Counted from the first letter of the stretch, positions 42,896 to 52,934 are shown. The stretch: DNA of 64,000 bases from Cyclobacterium plantarum (GCF_011290685.1 NZ_JAANYN010000001.1:945916-1009915); one strand, 5' to 3'. Notes: generated by a model from the sequence alone, not told the origin. Program-made: numbers and translations.

Positions 42896-44065
42896 ATGAA
42901 ACCAAACATTCATACGGTATGGGTATTTGGAATTGGTTTGGCAGGAAGTGTGGCGATTTTGATTTCACCTTACCTCTTGCAAAGCTTAGACCTGCTGACC
43001 ATGAACAAGTATTCCTGGCATATTGTCAGGGATTTTGGGCTTATCTCCGGTCTATTTATATTTGGTTATTCGTTTTTCTTTTTTCGTACTGTAAACAAAA
43101 TCAGGGATTTGGAAGCAGATACCCGCTTTCAAATGTTTGATAAATTACCAAATTGCGTCTGGGTTTTTTCTCAACAGGGACAAAAGCTTGAAATGTCAAA
43201 TGAAATGGCAGCCTCAATTTACGGTATTCCGAAAAGTGAAGAAGCCTTCAGGATATTTAGGTCCCAATTTTACGATATGAAAATTGCTGCAGAGGTTCTC
43301 AGCGGGAAAAATTGTGTTTTCCGGAATATTGTCATGATCGACAAGTTTTATGAACCCCGGTATGTAGATCTGTTTGGGATACCGTTTATGCGCAATCGGG
43401 AAAACATGGTGTTGGTGATGGTGGTAGACCACTCTGAAATAAACAAATCTCTGAGCCAAATCCAAAAATTGTCGAAATCCTTACTGTTACAAAACCAACA
43501 GTTGAAGGATTTTTCATTTATGAATTCCCACAAAATCAGGTCTCATGTTTCGAATATCCTGGGCTTGATCAGTGTGGAAGAAGAAGGGCTTAGCGGTAAG
43601 GCTATGGTAATGCTTAAAGACGCCGCCTATAACCTGGACAGTGAGGTTCAAAAAATGAATAAATTATTAATGGAAAAAAACCTAAATGGAAAAGAGGTGG
43701 AGCAAAAAGAGCAGCGGATAGTATTTGTAGATGATGACAAGGTGCAGCACATGATCAACAAGAGGATATTACTTAAAGTGAACAAGCAACTTAAATTGTT
43801 CTTCTTTGAAAATCCTTATGAAGCTTTGGAATGGTTATCGGTTCATCCGGCTGATGTGTTATTGCTGGATATCAATATGCCGGAAATGGATGGGTGGTTT
43901 TTTTTAAAATTGATGGAGGAAAGAGGAATTCAAATGGATGTAAAAATGCTGACATCCTCCCTTGATCCGGATGATTTGGAGAAAAGCAAATCTTTTAGTC
44001 AGGTAAGTGGTTTTTTAATCAAGCCATTAAAAGATGAAAATATTGCGCAATTTTTGGCCAATTAG
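42896..44065 (+). CDS. Membrane signalling protein with PAS-like, DHp-like and receiver domains but no kinase ATPase domain
   Basis: 389 residues from the ATG at 42896. Two transmembrane helices (about residues 8-28 and 42-62) are followed by a PAS-like region (about 75-185). A DHp-like helix then contains LKDFSFMNSHKIRSHVSNIL (H-x-x-R, the phospho-acceptor context of Bacteroidota hybrid kinases). The expected HATPase domain (N, G1, G2 boxes) is missing. Instead a receiver domain begins at about residue 272 (IVFVDDDKVQHMINKR; DVLLLDINMPEMDGWFFLKL; MLTSS; FLIKPLK), with the Asp, Thr/Ser and Lys switch residues intact. It could take phosphate from another kinase. The frame shows no sign of a frameshift, so the domain loss looks ancestral or stably maintained. 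Confidence 0.8.
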   Translation: MKPNIHTVWVFGIGLAGSVAILISPYLLQSLDLLTMNKYSWHIVRDFGLISGLFIFGYSFFFFRTVNKIRDLEADTRFQMFDKLPNCVWVFSQQGQKLEMSNEMAASIYGIPKSEEAFRIFRSQFYDMKIAAEVLSGKNCVFRNIVMIDKFYEPRYVDLFGIPFMRNRENMVLVMVVDHSEINKSLSQIQKLSKSLLLQNQQLKDFSFMNSHKIRSHVSNILGLISVEEEGLSGKAMVMLKDAAYNLDSEVQKMNKLLMEKNLNGKEVEQKEQRIVFVDDDKVQHMINKRILLKVNKQLKLFFFENPYEALEWLSVHPADVLLLDINMPEMDGWFFLKLMEERGIQMDVKMLTSSLDPDDLEKSKSFSQVSGFLIKPLKDENIAQFLAN

Positions 44066-44120
44066 AAGGATGGATTGATTTTTGTATTCATATTGCAATT
44101 AAAACTAAAACGACCTTTTT

Positions 44121-44918
44121 ATGGCGGGTGATCCCAGTAATAAAGATAAAATAATCGGGAAGCGAATCGACAAATTTTTTATCGGACTTGAAAGTGCATT
44201 TAAGTTTGTTAAAAGGTTTTTTCAGGAAGTTTGGTTTCCCCCCTATGAATTTAAAGAAGTGATTCGTCAGTGTTATCAAATTGGTTGGAACTCGCTGCCA
44301 TTGATTTCATTGACGGGTTTTATAGTAGGGGTGGTTTTTACCAATCAATCTCGTCCTTCACTGGCCGAATTCGGGGCTACTTCCTGGCTCCCTGCCCTGA
44401 TTTCAATTGCTGTTGTGCGTGCCATGGGGCCATTGGTTACCGCTTTGATAGCTGCCGGGAAAGTGGGTTCAAGTATTGGCGCTGAGATAGGGTCCATGAA
44501 AGTGACCGAGCAAATTGATGCCATGGAAGTCTCAGCCACCAACCCATTTAAATTCCTGGTGGTTACAAGGGTGCTGGCAAGCACATTCATGATCCCGATA
44601 TTGGTTTTGTACACTGATTTTGTTGCACTTTTGGGAGCCTTTACAAATGTCCATTTCAATGAGTTGGTGAGTTTGAGCACGTTTTTTGTTCAGGTTTTTG
44701 ATGCCATATCCTTTTTAGATGTCACCTCTTCAATGGTCAAATCCTTGTTTTTCGGTTTTACCATTGGGATTGTGGGTTGTTACAAAGGTTACAACTCCAC
44801 CAAAGGTACTGAAGGAGTGGGTAAAGCAGCCAACTCCGCCGTGGTCATGGCCATGTTTTTAATTTTCATCGAAGAGTTACTTTCTTTACAGGTAACCAAT
44901 TTCTTTAGACAATTGTAA
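44121..44918 (+). CDS. mlaE: MlaE-family ABC permease
   Basis: 265 residues with about five or six transmembrane segments. RAMGPLVTALIAAGKVGSSI with GAEIGSMKVTEQIDAMEVSA is the diagnostic MlaE signature, including the E-Q-I-D-A coupling segment. It is the inner-membrane permease of the Mla phospholipid transporter, which maintains outer-membrane lipid asymmetry. It lies one base upstream of the ATPase gene and begins the mlaEFD operon. Confidence 0.93.
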   Translation: MAGDPSNKDKIIGKRIDKFFIGLESAFKFVKRFFQEVWFPPYEFKEVIRQCYQIGWNSLPLISLTGFIVGVVFTNQSRPSLAEFGATSWLPALISIAVVRAMGPLVTALIAAGKVGSSIGAEIGSMKVTEQIDAMEVSATNPFKFLVVTRVLASTFMIPILVLYTDFVALLGAFTNVHFNELVSLSTFFVQVFDAISFLDVTSSMVKSLFFGFTIGIVGCYKGYNSTKGTEGVGKAANSAVVMAMFLIFIEELLSLQVTNFFRQL

Positions 44919-44919
44919 A

Positions 44920-45672
44920 ATGGTAGAAACTGTAGTTAAGGTAAGAAATTTGGTCAAGTCATTTGGAGAACTGGATGTATTAAAGGGTGTAGACCTTGAC
45001 CTGTACAAAGGGGAAAACCTGGTAGTCCTTGGCAAATCAGGAAGTGGAAAATCCGTGTTGATCAAAATAATGGTAGGACTGCTTACGCAAGATGAGGGTT
45101 CGGTGAAGGTTTTGGGAAAGGAAGTCAAGGGGCTGTCCCAGAGGGAGCTTAATGAATTGCGCCTTAAAATTGGGTTTTCATTTCAGGCCAGCGCCTTATA
45201 TGATAGCATGACAGTCAGGGAAAACCTGGAATTTCCACTGGTACGAAACGTCAAAAACCTAAGTAAGGCAGATAAAGATAAATTGGTCGAGGACGTTCTG
45301 GATAGCGTGGGTCTTTTGGGCACCATCAACCAGATGCCATCCGAACTCTCCGGTGGTCAGAGAAAGAGGATTGGCATTGCCAGAACGCTAATTTTGAAAC
45401 CGGAGATCATGCTGTATGATGAGCCTACTGCAGGACTTGATCCCATAACCTGTATGGATATCAATAATTTGATCAATCAGGTGAATGAAAAATACAAGAC
45501 CACCTCAATTATCATTACGCATGACCTTACATGTGCCAAAGTAACAGGAGACCGAATGGCAGTATTGCTAGACGGTGTCTTTGGGGCAAAGGGAAAATTT
45601 GAAGAAGTATTCGAACATGCACAGGATGGTAGAGTTAAATCATTTTATGACTATAATTTCATCAAGCAATGA
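44920..45672 (+). CDS. mlaF: MlaF-family ABC ATP-binding protein
   Basis: 250 residues. Walker A is LGKSGSGKSVLIKIM (about residues 36-50), the Q-loop is in FSFQASALYDSM, the signature is ELSGGQRKRIGIARTL, and Walker B is IMLYDEPTAGLDP with the H-loop in IIITHDL. It drives lipid transport with MlaE and MlaD. It overlaps the MlaD gene by 4 bp (ATGA) and follows mlaE by one base. Confidence 0.95.
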   Translation: MVETVVKVRNLVKSFGELDVLKGVDLDLYKGENLVVLGKSGSGKSVLIKIMVGLLTQDEGSVKVLGKEVKGLSQRELNELRLKIGFSFQASALYDSMTVRENLEFPLVRNVKNLSKADKDKLVEDVLDSVGLLGTINQMPSELSGGQRKRIGIARTLILKPEIMLYDEPTAGLDPITCMDINNLINQVNEKYKTTSIIITHDLTCAKVTGDRMAVLLDGVFGAKGKFEEVFEHAQDGRVKSFYDYNFIKQ

Positions 45673-46637
45673 GAAATGACAATAAAAAATCGGTTACCGT
45701 TGGCATATTTGTGCTGATAGGGATCATCATTTTGGTTACCGGAATTCTTACTTTGGGAGCCCAACAAAAAGCCTTTGTTAGTAGTATTCGGGTCTTTGCA
45801 GTGTTTGATGACATTGGGGGACTACAGACCGGTAATAATGTCTGGTTTTCAGGGGTGAAAATCGGTACCGTAAAAAAAATCAACTTCTATGGGAATTCCC
45901 AGGTAGAGATAGAAATGAACATTGAATCTTCTGCCAAGGATTATATCAAGAAAAATTCCAAGGCAACGATAAGCTCGGATGGTCTGATTGGTAACAAAAT
46001 CATCGTTATTTATGGGGGAACAGGAGATGGCCCTTCTGTGGAAAATGGAGACCGACTTACCGCAGTGATGCCGCTGGATACCGATAAAATGATGGAAACC
46101 CTGCAAGTAAATAATAATAACCTGGTCTCAATAACAGAGGACTTGAAAGTGCTGACTCAAAAGATAGCCAATGGAGAGGGTATTATTGGTTCTGTACTTA
46201 CCGATAGTACCATGGCCAGGGATTTCAAGCTTATGATGGAAAACCTGGAACGTACCGCAATCAATAGCAATAGAATGACTTCGGAATTGGCGGAATTTTC
46301 CAATAAACTGAACCAGGAAGGCGGCTTGATTGACGATTTGATCAATGATACTACTGTTTTTGCGAGCCTTAGAAACACAGCCAGGGGATTGGAAAAAACG
46401 GGAGAGGAAGTAAACAATGCCGCAGCCAATTTTAATGCCGCAAGTGAAGGACTAACCCAAAATGACAATACTTTGGGCATGTTATTAAACGATGAAGAAT
46501 TTGCAGCTTATTTGAAAAGCACCATGAGCAACCTGGATACAGGTACGGTGCGCATGAATGAAACCCTGGAAGCCATGCGGTACCATTGGTTCTTTCGCGG
46601 GGCTTTTAGAAAAAGAGACAAAGCAAATGAGGAGTAA
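45669..46637 (+). CDS. mlaD: MlaD/MCE-domain lipid-binding protein
   Basis: 322 residues. One N-terminal transmembrane helix (VTVGIFVLIGIIILVTGILT, residues 8-27) anchors it in the inner membrane. The MCE domain (residues about 35-115) includes FDDIGGLQTGNNVWFSGVKI with GTVKKI. A long helical coiled-coil tail of about 200 residues follows (SITEDLKVLTQKIANGEGI repeats with Asn/Ser-rich heptads), longer than E. coli MlaD and typical of Bacteroidota. It is the periplasmic substrate-binding ring of the Mla transporter. Confidence 0.92.
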   Translation: MRNDNKKSVTVGIFVLIGIIILVTGILTLGAQQKAFVSSIRVFAVFDDIGGLQTGNNVWFSGVKIGTVKKINFYGNSQVEIEMNIESSAKDYIKKNSKATISSDGLIGNKIIVIYGGTGDGPSVENGDRLTAVMPLDTDKMMETLQVNNNNLVSITEDLKVLTQKIANGEGIIGSVLTDSTMARDFKLMMENLERTAINSNRMTSELAEFSNKLNQEGGLIDDLINDTTVFASLRNTARGLEKTGEEVNNAAANFNAASEGLTQNDNTLGMLLNDEEFAAYLKSTMSNLDTGTVRMNETLEAMRYHWFFRGAFRKRDKANEE

Positions 46638-46643
46638 AACATC

Positions 46644-46675
46644 AAAAGCGGAGCATTTTCCGCTTTTTTTATTTT
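46644..46675 (+). terminator. Rho-independent terminator of mlaEFD
   Basis: AGCGGA (46647-46652) pairs with TCCGCT (46659-46664) around a six-base loop, extended by flanking A/T pairs, and is followed by TTTTTTATTTT. Confidence 0.85.
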
Positions 46676-46769
46676 CCATATTTGGCAAAAAAACCTATAT
46701 TGTAACGACGGGGTATTTTCAACCCTGATTCAATTTGAAATCTTTTTTTTCATTAAACCTACTTGAAAT

Positions 46770-49553
46770 ATGGCTAAAGATCCTTATAAAATTATAAAGA
46801 AACTTCCTACTTCCAAAGGGGATCTCCAATACTGGAGTTTGAAAGCCCTTGAGGAGCAAGGATACCCGATCAAAAAACTGCCTTTTTCCATCAGGATACT
46901 TTTGGAAAATGCGCTAAGGAATTTTGATGATTTTGCCATTACCAAAGAGAATATAGAAACGCTGTTAAATTGGAAGCCCGAGGCCTCCGAAAAAGATATC
47001 CCCTACAAACCAGCCAGGGTGCTGATGCAGGATTTTACAGGAGTGCCTGCAGTGGTGGATATTGCTTCTTTGAGGTCAGAGGCTGTCAGGAAAGGAAAGG
47101 ACCCGGAAAAGATCAATCCACTCATTCCCGTGGATTTGGTAGTTGACCACTCCGTACAGGTAGATTATTTTGGAACCAATTATTCCTATAAAAGGAATGT
47201 GGATGTGGAGTACGAGCGAAATGGAGAGCGGTATGAATTTTTGAAATGGGCTCAAAAATCTTTCAATAATTTTGCTGTAGTGCCGCCGGGTATGGGCATC
47301 TGCCATCAGGTAAACCTGGAATATCTGGCACAGGGGGTGATTGCGAGAGAAGGAAACGTATTTCCGGACACCCTGGTTGGCACAGACTCCCATACTCCCA
47401 TGGTCAACGGTATAGGTGTAGTTGGATGGGGAGTGGGCGGTATAGAGGCAGAAGCAGCCCTTCTCGGTCAGCCGATTTATTTTATCATGCCTGAGGTGGT
47501 AGGCTTAAGACTCACAGGTTCCCTGCCTTTGGGTACCACAGCGACGGATATGGTGCTGACCATCACTGAATTATTAAGGAGAAAAGGTGTAGTGGGTAAA
47601 TTCGTGGAGGTTTTTGGTCCCGGATTGGATAATTTGTCTGTACCGGACAGGGCCACCATTTCAAATATGTCACCTGAGTTTGGCTGTACGGTCACCTATT
47701 TTCCCATAGACGATAGAACATTGGACTACATGTCCAAGACAAACCGGACGAAAGATCAGATAAAATTGGTTGAAGATTATACCAAAGCCAATATGCTTTG
47801 GAGAGCCAATGAGGACGAAATTGATTATTCAACGGTAGTGGAGCTGGACCTGAGTTCGGTAGAACCAACCGTATCCGGTCCCAAAAGGCCGCAGGATAAG
47901 ATCCTCATGCGCGAATTCAAAGAAAAATTCGGATACCTGCTCAAGGAAGTACACGGCAGGGAATATATTCCCATTGACAAGAGAGATGATGTGGGCAGGT
48001 GGTACGCAGAGGGCGGAGGAAATCAGCCTGTAAAAGATCAAAAGAGTAATGTAGACAGCGATGTTGAAATTGAGACAAAACTAAAAAATGGCTTAAAGTC
48101 GGTGGTAATCAAGCTCAATAATGAGAAGTTTGCCCTTCATGATGGTTCCATAGTGATCGCAGCCATTACTTCCTGTACCAATACCTCTAATCCAAGTGTG
48201 ATGATCGGTGCAGGTTTAATTGCCAGAAAAGCAAGAGAAAAAGGACTCGATGTCAAACCCTGGGTAAAAACCTCTCTGGCTCCTGGTTCAAAAGTTGTTA
48301 CCGATTATCTTGAAAACGCCGGACTTCTCGACGATCTGGAAGCATTACGCTTTCATGTAGTGGGCTACGGTTGCACCAGCTGTATTGGTAATTCCGGGCC
48401 TTTGCCCAGGCACATTGCCAAAGCAGTAGAGGACAATGACCTGGTGGTGGCCTCCGTTTTGTCAGGAAATAGAAATTTTGAAGCCAGGGTACACCCTCAG
48501 GTAAAAATGAATTACCTGATGTCGCCCATGCTGGTAGTGGCCTACGCTTTGGCAGGAAGAGTAGACGTAGATTTAAACAATGAACCCCTGGGGTACGATC
48601 CGAACCTTGAACCGGTTTACCTAAAGGACATCTGGCCATCCAATGAAGAGATATTTGAGGTATCCAACAGGGTGCTTTCTCCCAATGATTACCAGAAAAA
48701 TTACGGAGAAATCTTTGAAGGAAATGAACAGTGGCGTTCCTTAAAGGCACCTGAAGATAAGGTGTACCAATGGTCCGATAAATCCACATATATCAAGGAA
48801 GCACCTTTTTTCAAAGGCATTTCGGAGACGGTAAACGAACCGAACGATATTGAAAATAGTCGCGTCCTGCTTAAATTGGGTGATTCCATTACTACGGACC
48901 ATATATCTCCTGCTGGCTCATTCTCACCTACTTCTCCTGCAGGAAAATACCTGATTGCCAAAGGAGTGGAGCAGGGCATGTTCAACTCTTATGGCTCCAG
49001 AAGGGGAAATGATGAGGTAATGGTACGGGGTACTTTTGCCAATGTAAGGATCAAAAATCAGCTGACCGGAAAGGAAGGAGGATATACCACCCATATGCCT
49101 TCAGGTGAAGAGATGACGATTTATGACGCTTCTGCCAAATACCAGAAAGATAAGGTGCCATTGATAGTATTGGCAGGTAAGGAATATGGCAGCGGCTCCT
49201 CCAGAGACTGGGCAGCCAAAGGAACTACTCTGCTTGGGATTAAAGGAGTGATTGCGGAAAGCTATGAACGGATTCACCGCTCCAACCTGGTAGGTATGGG
49301 GGTGTTGCCCATGCAATATGCCAAAGGACAATCTGCTGCTTCCCTTGGCCTTACGGGGAAAGAACAGATATCCATAAGGGGCATAAAAGACGGATTAAGC
49401 CCCCTGAAAGTACTACAGGCCAGTGCCAAAAAAGAGGATGGTGCTGTAGTTAATTTTGAGGTAATTGCCCGTCTGGATTCCGCCATTGAGATCGAGTACT
49501 ACAAAAATGGAGGAATTCTCCATTATGTATTGAGGCAATTTCTGAAAGCCTGA
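46770..49553 (+). CDS. acnA: Aconitate hydratase (AcnA type)
   Basis: 927 residues, normal for AcnA. The [4Fe-4S] cysteines are in SCTNTSNPSVMIGAG (about residue 466) and GYGCTSCIGNSGPL (two Cys, about residues 532-545). The swivel domain carries EYGSGSSRDWAAKGT (residues about 804-818), including the catalytic Ser. It interconverts citrate and isocitrate in the TCA cycle; this family can act as an RNA-binding regulator when the cluster is lost. It is monocistronic, flanked by terminators on both sides. Confidence 0.96.
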   Translation: MAKDPYKIIKKLPTSKGDLQYWSLKALEEQGYPIKKLPFSIRILLENALRNFDDFAITKENIETLLNWKPEASEKDIPYKPARVLMQDFTGVPAVVDIASLRSEAVRKGKDPEKINPLIPVDLVVDHSVQVDYFGTNYSYKRNVDVEYERNGERYEFLKWAQKSFNNFAVVPPGMGICHQVNLEYLAQGVIAREGNVFPDTLVGTDSHTPMVNGIGVVGWGVGGIEAEAALLGQPIYFIMPEVVGLRLTGSLPLGTTATDMVLTITELLRRKGVVGKFVEVFGPGLDNLSVPDRATISNMSPEFGCTVTYFPIDDRTLDYMSKTNRTKDQIKLVEDYTKANMLWRANEDEIDYSTVVELDLSSVEPTVSGPKRPQDKILMREFKEKFGYLLKEVHGREYIPIDKRDDVGRWYAEGGGNQPVKDQKSNVDSDVEIETKLKNGLKSVVIKLNNEKFALHDGSIVIAAITSCTNTSNPSVMIGAGLIARKAREKGLDVKPWVKTSLAPGSKVVTDYLENAGLLDDLEALRFHVVGYGCTSCIGNSGPLPRHIAKAVEDNDLVVASVLSGNRNFEARVHPQVKMNYLMSPMLVVAYALAGRVDVDLNNEPLGYDPNLEPVYLKDIWPSNEEIFEVSNRVLSPNDYQKNYGEIFEGNEQWRSLKAPEDKVYQWSDKSTYIKEAPFFKGISETVNEPNDIENSRVLLKLGDSITTDHISPAGSFSPTSPAGKYLIAKGVEQGMFNSYGSRRGNDEVMVRGTFANVRIKNQLTGKEGGYTTHMPSGEEMTIYDASAKYQKDKVPLIVLAGKEYGSGSSRDWAAKGTTLLGIKGVIAESYERIHRSNLVGMGVLPMQYAKGQSAASLGLTGKEQISIRGIKDGLSPLKVLQASAKKEDGAVVNFEVIARLDSAIEIEYYKNGGILHYVLRQFLKA

Positions 49554-49577
49554 TAATAGGTTTTTTGATAGAATAAG

Positions 49578-49609
49578 GCAGTATCATTTCTGAAATGGTA
49601 CTGCTTTTT
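49578..49609 (+). terminator. Rho-independent terminator of the aconitase gene
   Basis: GCAGTATCATTT (49578-49589) pairs with AAATGGTACTGC (49593-49604) over 12 positions with one wobble, around a CTG loop, followed by TTTTTC. Confidence 0.9.
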
Positions 49610-50112
49610 CATTATAAGCCGGCAAACCAAGGGTCTCATAACCTGGGTTCGATGGAATTTGGGAAGAAACCGTTATTTCGAGAACTAACCTTTTTTAAAT
49701 TTAGAAATCGGGACAAGCCACTGACTACCGTCTGGACAAGCTCGGTTTTTTGTCGGCCCAGTCCTCTTTGCGTATTTAAAATATGGGCCTTCTTTTTTTC
49801 ATATTTCTTCAGAAGTAATACTTTAAAGAAAGGAGCTGTAAATACCCCATCGGTTGGCTTAGAGCTGGTTTTGAGCGGAGAATCTCTAGCCAAACGAAAC
49901 TGCCCCACCATCTAAGTCAACCTAAAAGGGTTACCGATGACGGTCTATTGAGTTTTTTTTGACGATCTTTACCCGAGCTCAGGTTCATATGACAGTTTTT
50001 AATTTTTTTGGAGATGGCTTATTCATAGATTTTCGGCAGATTTTGTTTTGCAAGGGTCAGCAGGGAATCTTTTCATTTTTTGATTAACTTTGCAGCCTAA
50101 TTGATAATTGAA
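49610..50112. other. Gene-free segment upstream of the QueD-like gene
   Basis: About 500 bp with no plus-strand gene. A minus-strand open frame at 49636-49911 (91 codons, starting MVGQFRLARDSPLKTSSKPT) has a basic, low-information composition and no domain. It could be part of a dispersed repeat rather than a gene. TAACTTTG at 50085-50092 matches the -7 consensus 21 bp before the QueD-like start, although no TTG lies 19 bp upstream of it. Confidence 0.3.
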
Positions 50113-50532
50113 ATGGTACACGTTTGTAGGAAAGAACACTTTAATGCAGCGCATAAGTTGTGGAATCCTAAATGGTCTGAAGAGAAAAACAAATCGGTTT
50201 TTGGCCCTTGTGCCAATGAAAACTGGCATGGGCATAATTTTGAGCTGATCGTCACCATCAAGGGAAGGCCGGATGAAGATACTGGCTTTGTGGTGGATTT
50301 AAAGCAACTGAGTACCCTGATCCGTCGGGAGGTGATCGACAAAGTAGATCACAAAAATCTCAATATGGATGTGCCTTTTATGAGCGGGAAAATGGCAAGT
50401 TGTGAAAACCTGGTCATGGAATTCTGGAAGATACTCCAGCCATTGGTGGATGACCTGGTCAAAGATGGGGGCTTGTACAAGCTAACCCTTTATGAAACCC
50501 CCCGGAATTTTGTGGAATATTATGGGGAATAA
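50113..50532 (+). CDS. queD: 6-carboxytetrahydropterin synthase/6-pyruvoyltetrahydropterin synthase family protein
   Basis: 139 residues from the ATG at 50113; an in-frame TTG four codons earlier is less likely. The zinc histidines are in KEHFNAAHKLW and NWHGHNFELIV. The catalytic Cys is in FGPCANENWHGH, the His/Asp in DKVDHKNLN, and the Glu in ETPRNFVEYY. In bacteria this family usually makes 6-carboxytetrahydropterin for queuosine. A pterin role is equally possible on sequence alone. lpxB follows after 30 bp. Confidence 0.85.
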   Translation: MVHVCRKEHFNAAHKLWNPKWSEEKNKSVFGPCANENWHGHNFELIVTIKGRPDEDTGFVVDLKQLSTLIRREVIDKVDHKNLNMDVPFMSGKMASCENLVMEFWKILQPLVDDLVKDGGLYKLTLYETPRNFVEYYGE

Positions 50533-50562
50533 CCTTTACCTGAACCAACAAACCCAAGCCAG

Positions 50563-51681
50563 TTGAAATACTACATCATCGCAGGGGAGCGATCCGGAGA
50601 CCTGCATGCCTCCAATCTATTAAGAAGCTTAAAAGAAGCAGACCCTGAAGCAGCATTCAGGGGAATGGGAGGGGATTACATGCAAGCTGAAGGTTGTTTT
50701 CTGGTGGCCCATTACCGGGAAATGGCCCTGATGGGCTTTGTCGAGGTGTTGCTGCACTTCAGGAGGGTTTTCAGGTACCTGAATAAAATTAAATCCGACT
50801 TGCTGAAGCACCGGCCGGATGCCTTGATTCTGGTTGATTTTGCCGGGTTTAACATGAAGATGGCGGCTTTTGCCAGTAAGCATGGCATTCCTGTTCACTA
50901 TTACATTGCCCCCAAAGTCTGGGCCTGGAATCAAAACAGGGCCTATAAACTAAAGAAATACGTTGATCATTTGTATTCTATTTTGCCATTTGAACCTGAT
51001 TTTTTCAGGAAATTCGATTGGGAAGTTGATTATGTGGGTAATCCACTTTTAGATGAGAAGAAAAAATTCCTGCCCAATCCGAATTTTTTGCAAGAGAATG
51101 AACTCAAGGCCCAAAACCTGGTGGCCCTTTTGCCGGGAAGCAGAAAGCAGGAGATCAGTGAGATGCTCCAAACCATGATCGCCTTAAAATCCGAGTTTGA
51201 TGAAGTGGATTGGGTGGTGGCCGGCGTAAAGAACCTTCCCGCGGAAATATACAAGGAGGCCATCGATGCAGGGCTGAAGGTTGTTTTTGACCAAACCTAT
51301 GATGTCTTGCATCATGCCAGGGCAGCCGTAGTAACCTCAGGAACAGCGACCCTGGAAACGGCCTTGTTTAAGGTGCCTCAGGTGGTGGTCTACAAGACCA
51401 GTAAAATTTCCTATGCCATTGCCAAAAGGTTGATCCGGGTGCCTTTTATTTCCCTGGTCAATTTAATTGCTGGAAAGGAATTGGTCAAAGAGTTGATCCA
51501 GAATCAATATAGCCCTTCATCGGTTAAATCTAGTTTACAGCGTATTTTACCAGATGGACCTGAAAGGGACAAGGCAGTAATAGGATATGAATCACTAATT
51601 GATAAGATTGGACAAAAAAAAGCCTCGCATGAAACTGCAAGGCTAATTTACAATACCTTAAATAATTCAGGAAACCGGTAA
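50563..51681 (+). CDS. lpxB: Lipid-A-disaccharide synthase
   Basis: 372 residues starting at TTG 50563 (KYYIIAGERSGDLHASNLLR, the G-E-x-S-G-D opening of GT19 enzymes). Further signatures are FRGMGGDYMQAEGC, LILVDFAGFNMKMA, YYIAPKVWAWNQNRAYKLKK and LLPGSRKQEI. AAVVTSGTATLETALFKVPQ with VVVYKTSKISYAIAKRLIRV completes the donor-binding side. It condenses UDP-2,3-diacylglucosamine with lipid X at the inner membrane, showing that the organism makes lipid A. It converges with clpX. Confidence 0.95.
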   Translation: MKYYIIAGERSGDLHASNLLRSLKEADPEAAFRGMGGDYMQAEGCFLVAHYREMALMGFVEVLLHFRRVFRYLNKIKSDLLKHRPDALILVDFAGFNMKMAAFASKHGIPVHYYIAPKVWAWNQNRAYKLKKYVDHLYSILPFEPDFFRKFDWEVDYVGNPLLDEKKKFLPNPNFLQENELKAQNLVALLPGSRKQEISEMLQTMIALKSEFDEVDWVVAGVKNLPAEIYKEAIDAGLKVVFDQTYDVLHHARAAVVTSGTATLETALFKVPQVVVYKTSKISYAIAKRLIRVPFISLVNLIAGKELVKELIQNQYSPSSVKSSLQRILPDGPERDKAVIGYESLIDKIGQKKASHETARLIYNTLNNSGNR

Positions 51682-51700
51682 GATTTCCCAGGTGTATGCA

Positions 51701-52927
51701 TCAGGCAACCTGAAGCTTTTTAAATTTTGATTTTTCGAATTGAGAGCTGGCATAGTCCCGGTCAATGATGAGTGTTTGCTCTTCTTCCACTGAGGGGAAC
51801 TCATACATGGCATCGGTAATGATGGCCTCACAAATCGATCTCAACCCTCGTGCACCAAGATTGAATTCCACTGCTTTTTCCACAATAAAATCAATTCCTG
51901 ACTCCTCAAACTCCAAAACCACATTTTCCATTTTCATCAGTTTGATGTATTGTTTGGTCAATGCATTCTTCGGTTCCGTTAAAATCCTTTTAAGGGTAGC
52001 TTTATCCAGGGGGTCCAGATGCGTAATGACAGGAAGCCTTCCGATGAGTTCGGGAATCAAGCCATATGCCTTAAGATCCTGCGCAGTAACATACTGCAAA
52101 AGGTTATTTCTATCTACCACTTCTGCATTGCTTTTTTTGCTGAATCCCATAGGTTGGGTGTTCAGCCTGCTGGCGATATGTCTTCCAATACCATCAAAAG
52201 CACCACCGCAAATGAATAGGATGTTTTCCGTGTTTACAGAGATCATTTTCTGATCCGGGTGTTTTCTTCCTCCCTGTGGGGGAACGTTTACTGTAGTGCC
52301 CTCCAGCAATTTAAGCATGGCCTGTTGTACACCTTCCCCGCTTACATCCCTGGTAATGGATGGGTTATCTGATTTTCTGGCAATTTTATCCAGTTCGTCA
52401 ATGTATACAATTCCCCTTTCGGCCGCTTCTACGTTATAGTCAGCCGCTTGCAATAAACGGGTAAGGATACTTTCCACATCTTCCCCCACATAACCAGCTT
52501 CAGTCAGCACAGTGGCATCTGCGATACAAAACGGAACTTCTAGGGTCTTGGCAAGGGTTTTGGCCAGGTAGGTTTTACCTGTTCCGGTATCCCCAACCAT
52601 GATGATGTTTGATTTTTCGATCTTCACCTCATCATCCATTTCTTCTTTTTGTCCCAATCTTTTGTAATGATTGTAAACGGCTACAGTCAGGACTTTCTTT
52701 GCTTCCTGCTGGCTGATGACATATTCATCCAGGTAAGCCGTCAATTCTTTGGGCTTTTTTAGCTTGAACTTAGGCTTTTTGGAATGCTTTTTCGTTTTGT
52801 CTTCCTCACCTAAAATCTGAAAAGCCTGTTCGATGCAATAATTACAAATATGTGCAGAAATGCCAGAGACCATGAGGTCAACGTCTTTTTTATTTCTACC
52901 ACAAAAGGAACACGTTACTTGAGCCAT
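51701..52927 (-). CDS. clpX: ATP-dependent Clp protease ATP-binding subunit ClpX
   Basis: 408 residues. The N-terminal zinc-binding domain has [15 protein letters not shown] and [10 protein letters not shown] (four Cys). The AAA+ module has [20 protein letters not shown] (Walker A), [16 protein letters not shown] (Walker B) and [15 protein letters not shown] (pore-2 region), with the GYVGEDV pore loop and [15 protein letters not shown]. ClpX unfolds substrates and feeds them to ClpP. It lies 7 bp downstream of clpP on the same strand, the normal clpP-clpX order. Confidence 0.98.
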   Translation of the reverse strand: MAQVTCSFCGRNKKDVDLMVSGISAHICNYCIEQAFQILGEEDKTKKHSKKPKFKLKKPKELTAYLDEYVISQQEAKKVLTVAVYNHYKRLGQKEEMDDEVKIEKSNIIMVGDTGTGKTYLAKTLAKTLEVPFCIADATVLTEAGYVGEDVESILTRLLQAADYNVEAAERGIVYIDELDKIARKSDNPSITRDVSGEGVQQAMLKLLEGTTVNVPPQGGRKHPDQKMISVNTENILFICGGAFDGIGRHIASRLNTQPMGFSKKSNAEVVDRNNLLQYVTAQDLKAYGLIPELIGRLPVITHLDPLDKATLKRILTEPKNALTKQYIKLMKMENVVLEFEESGIDFIVEKAVEFNLGARGLRSICEAIITDAMYEFPSVEEEQTLIIDRDYASSQFEKSKFKKLQVA

Positions 52928-52934
52928 CCGGTAT

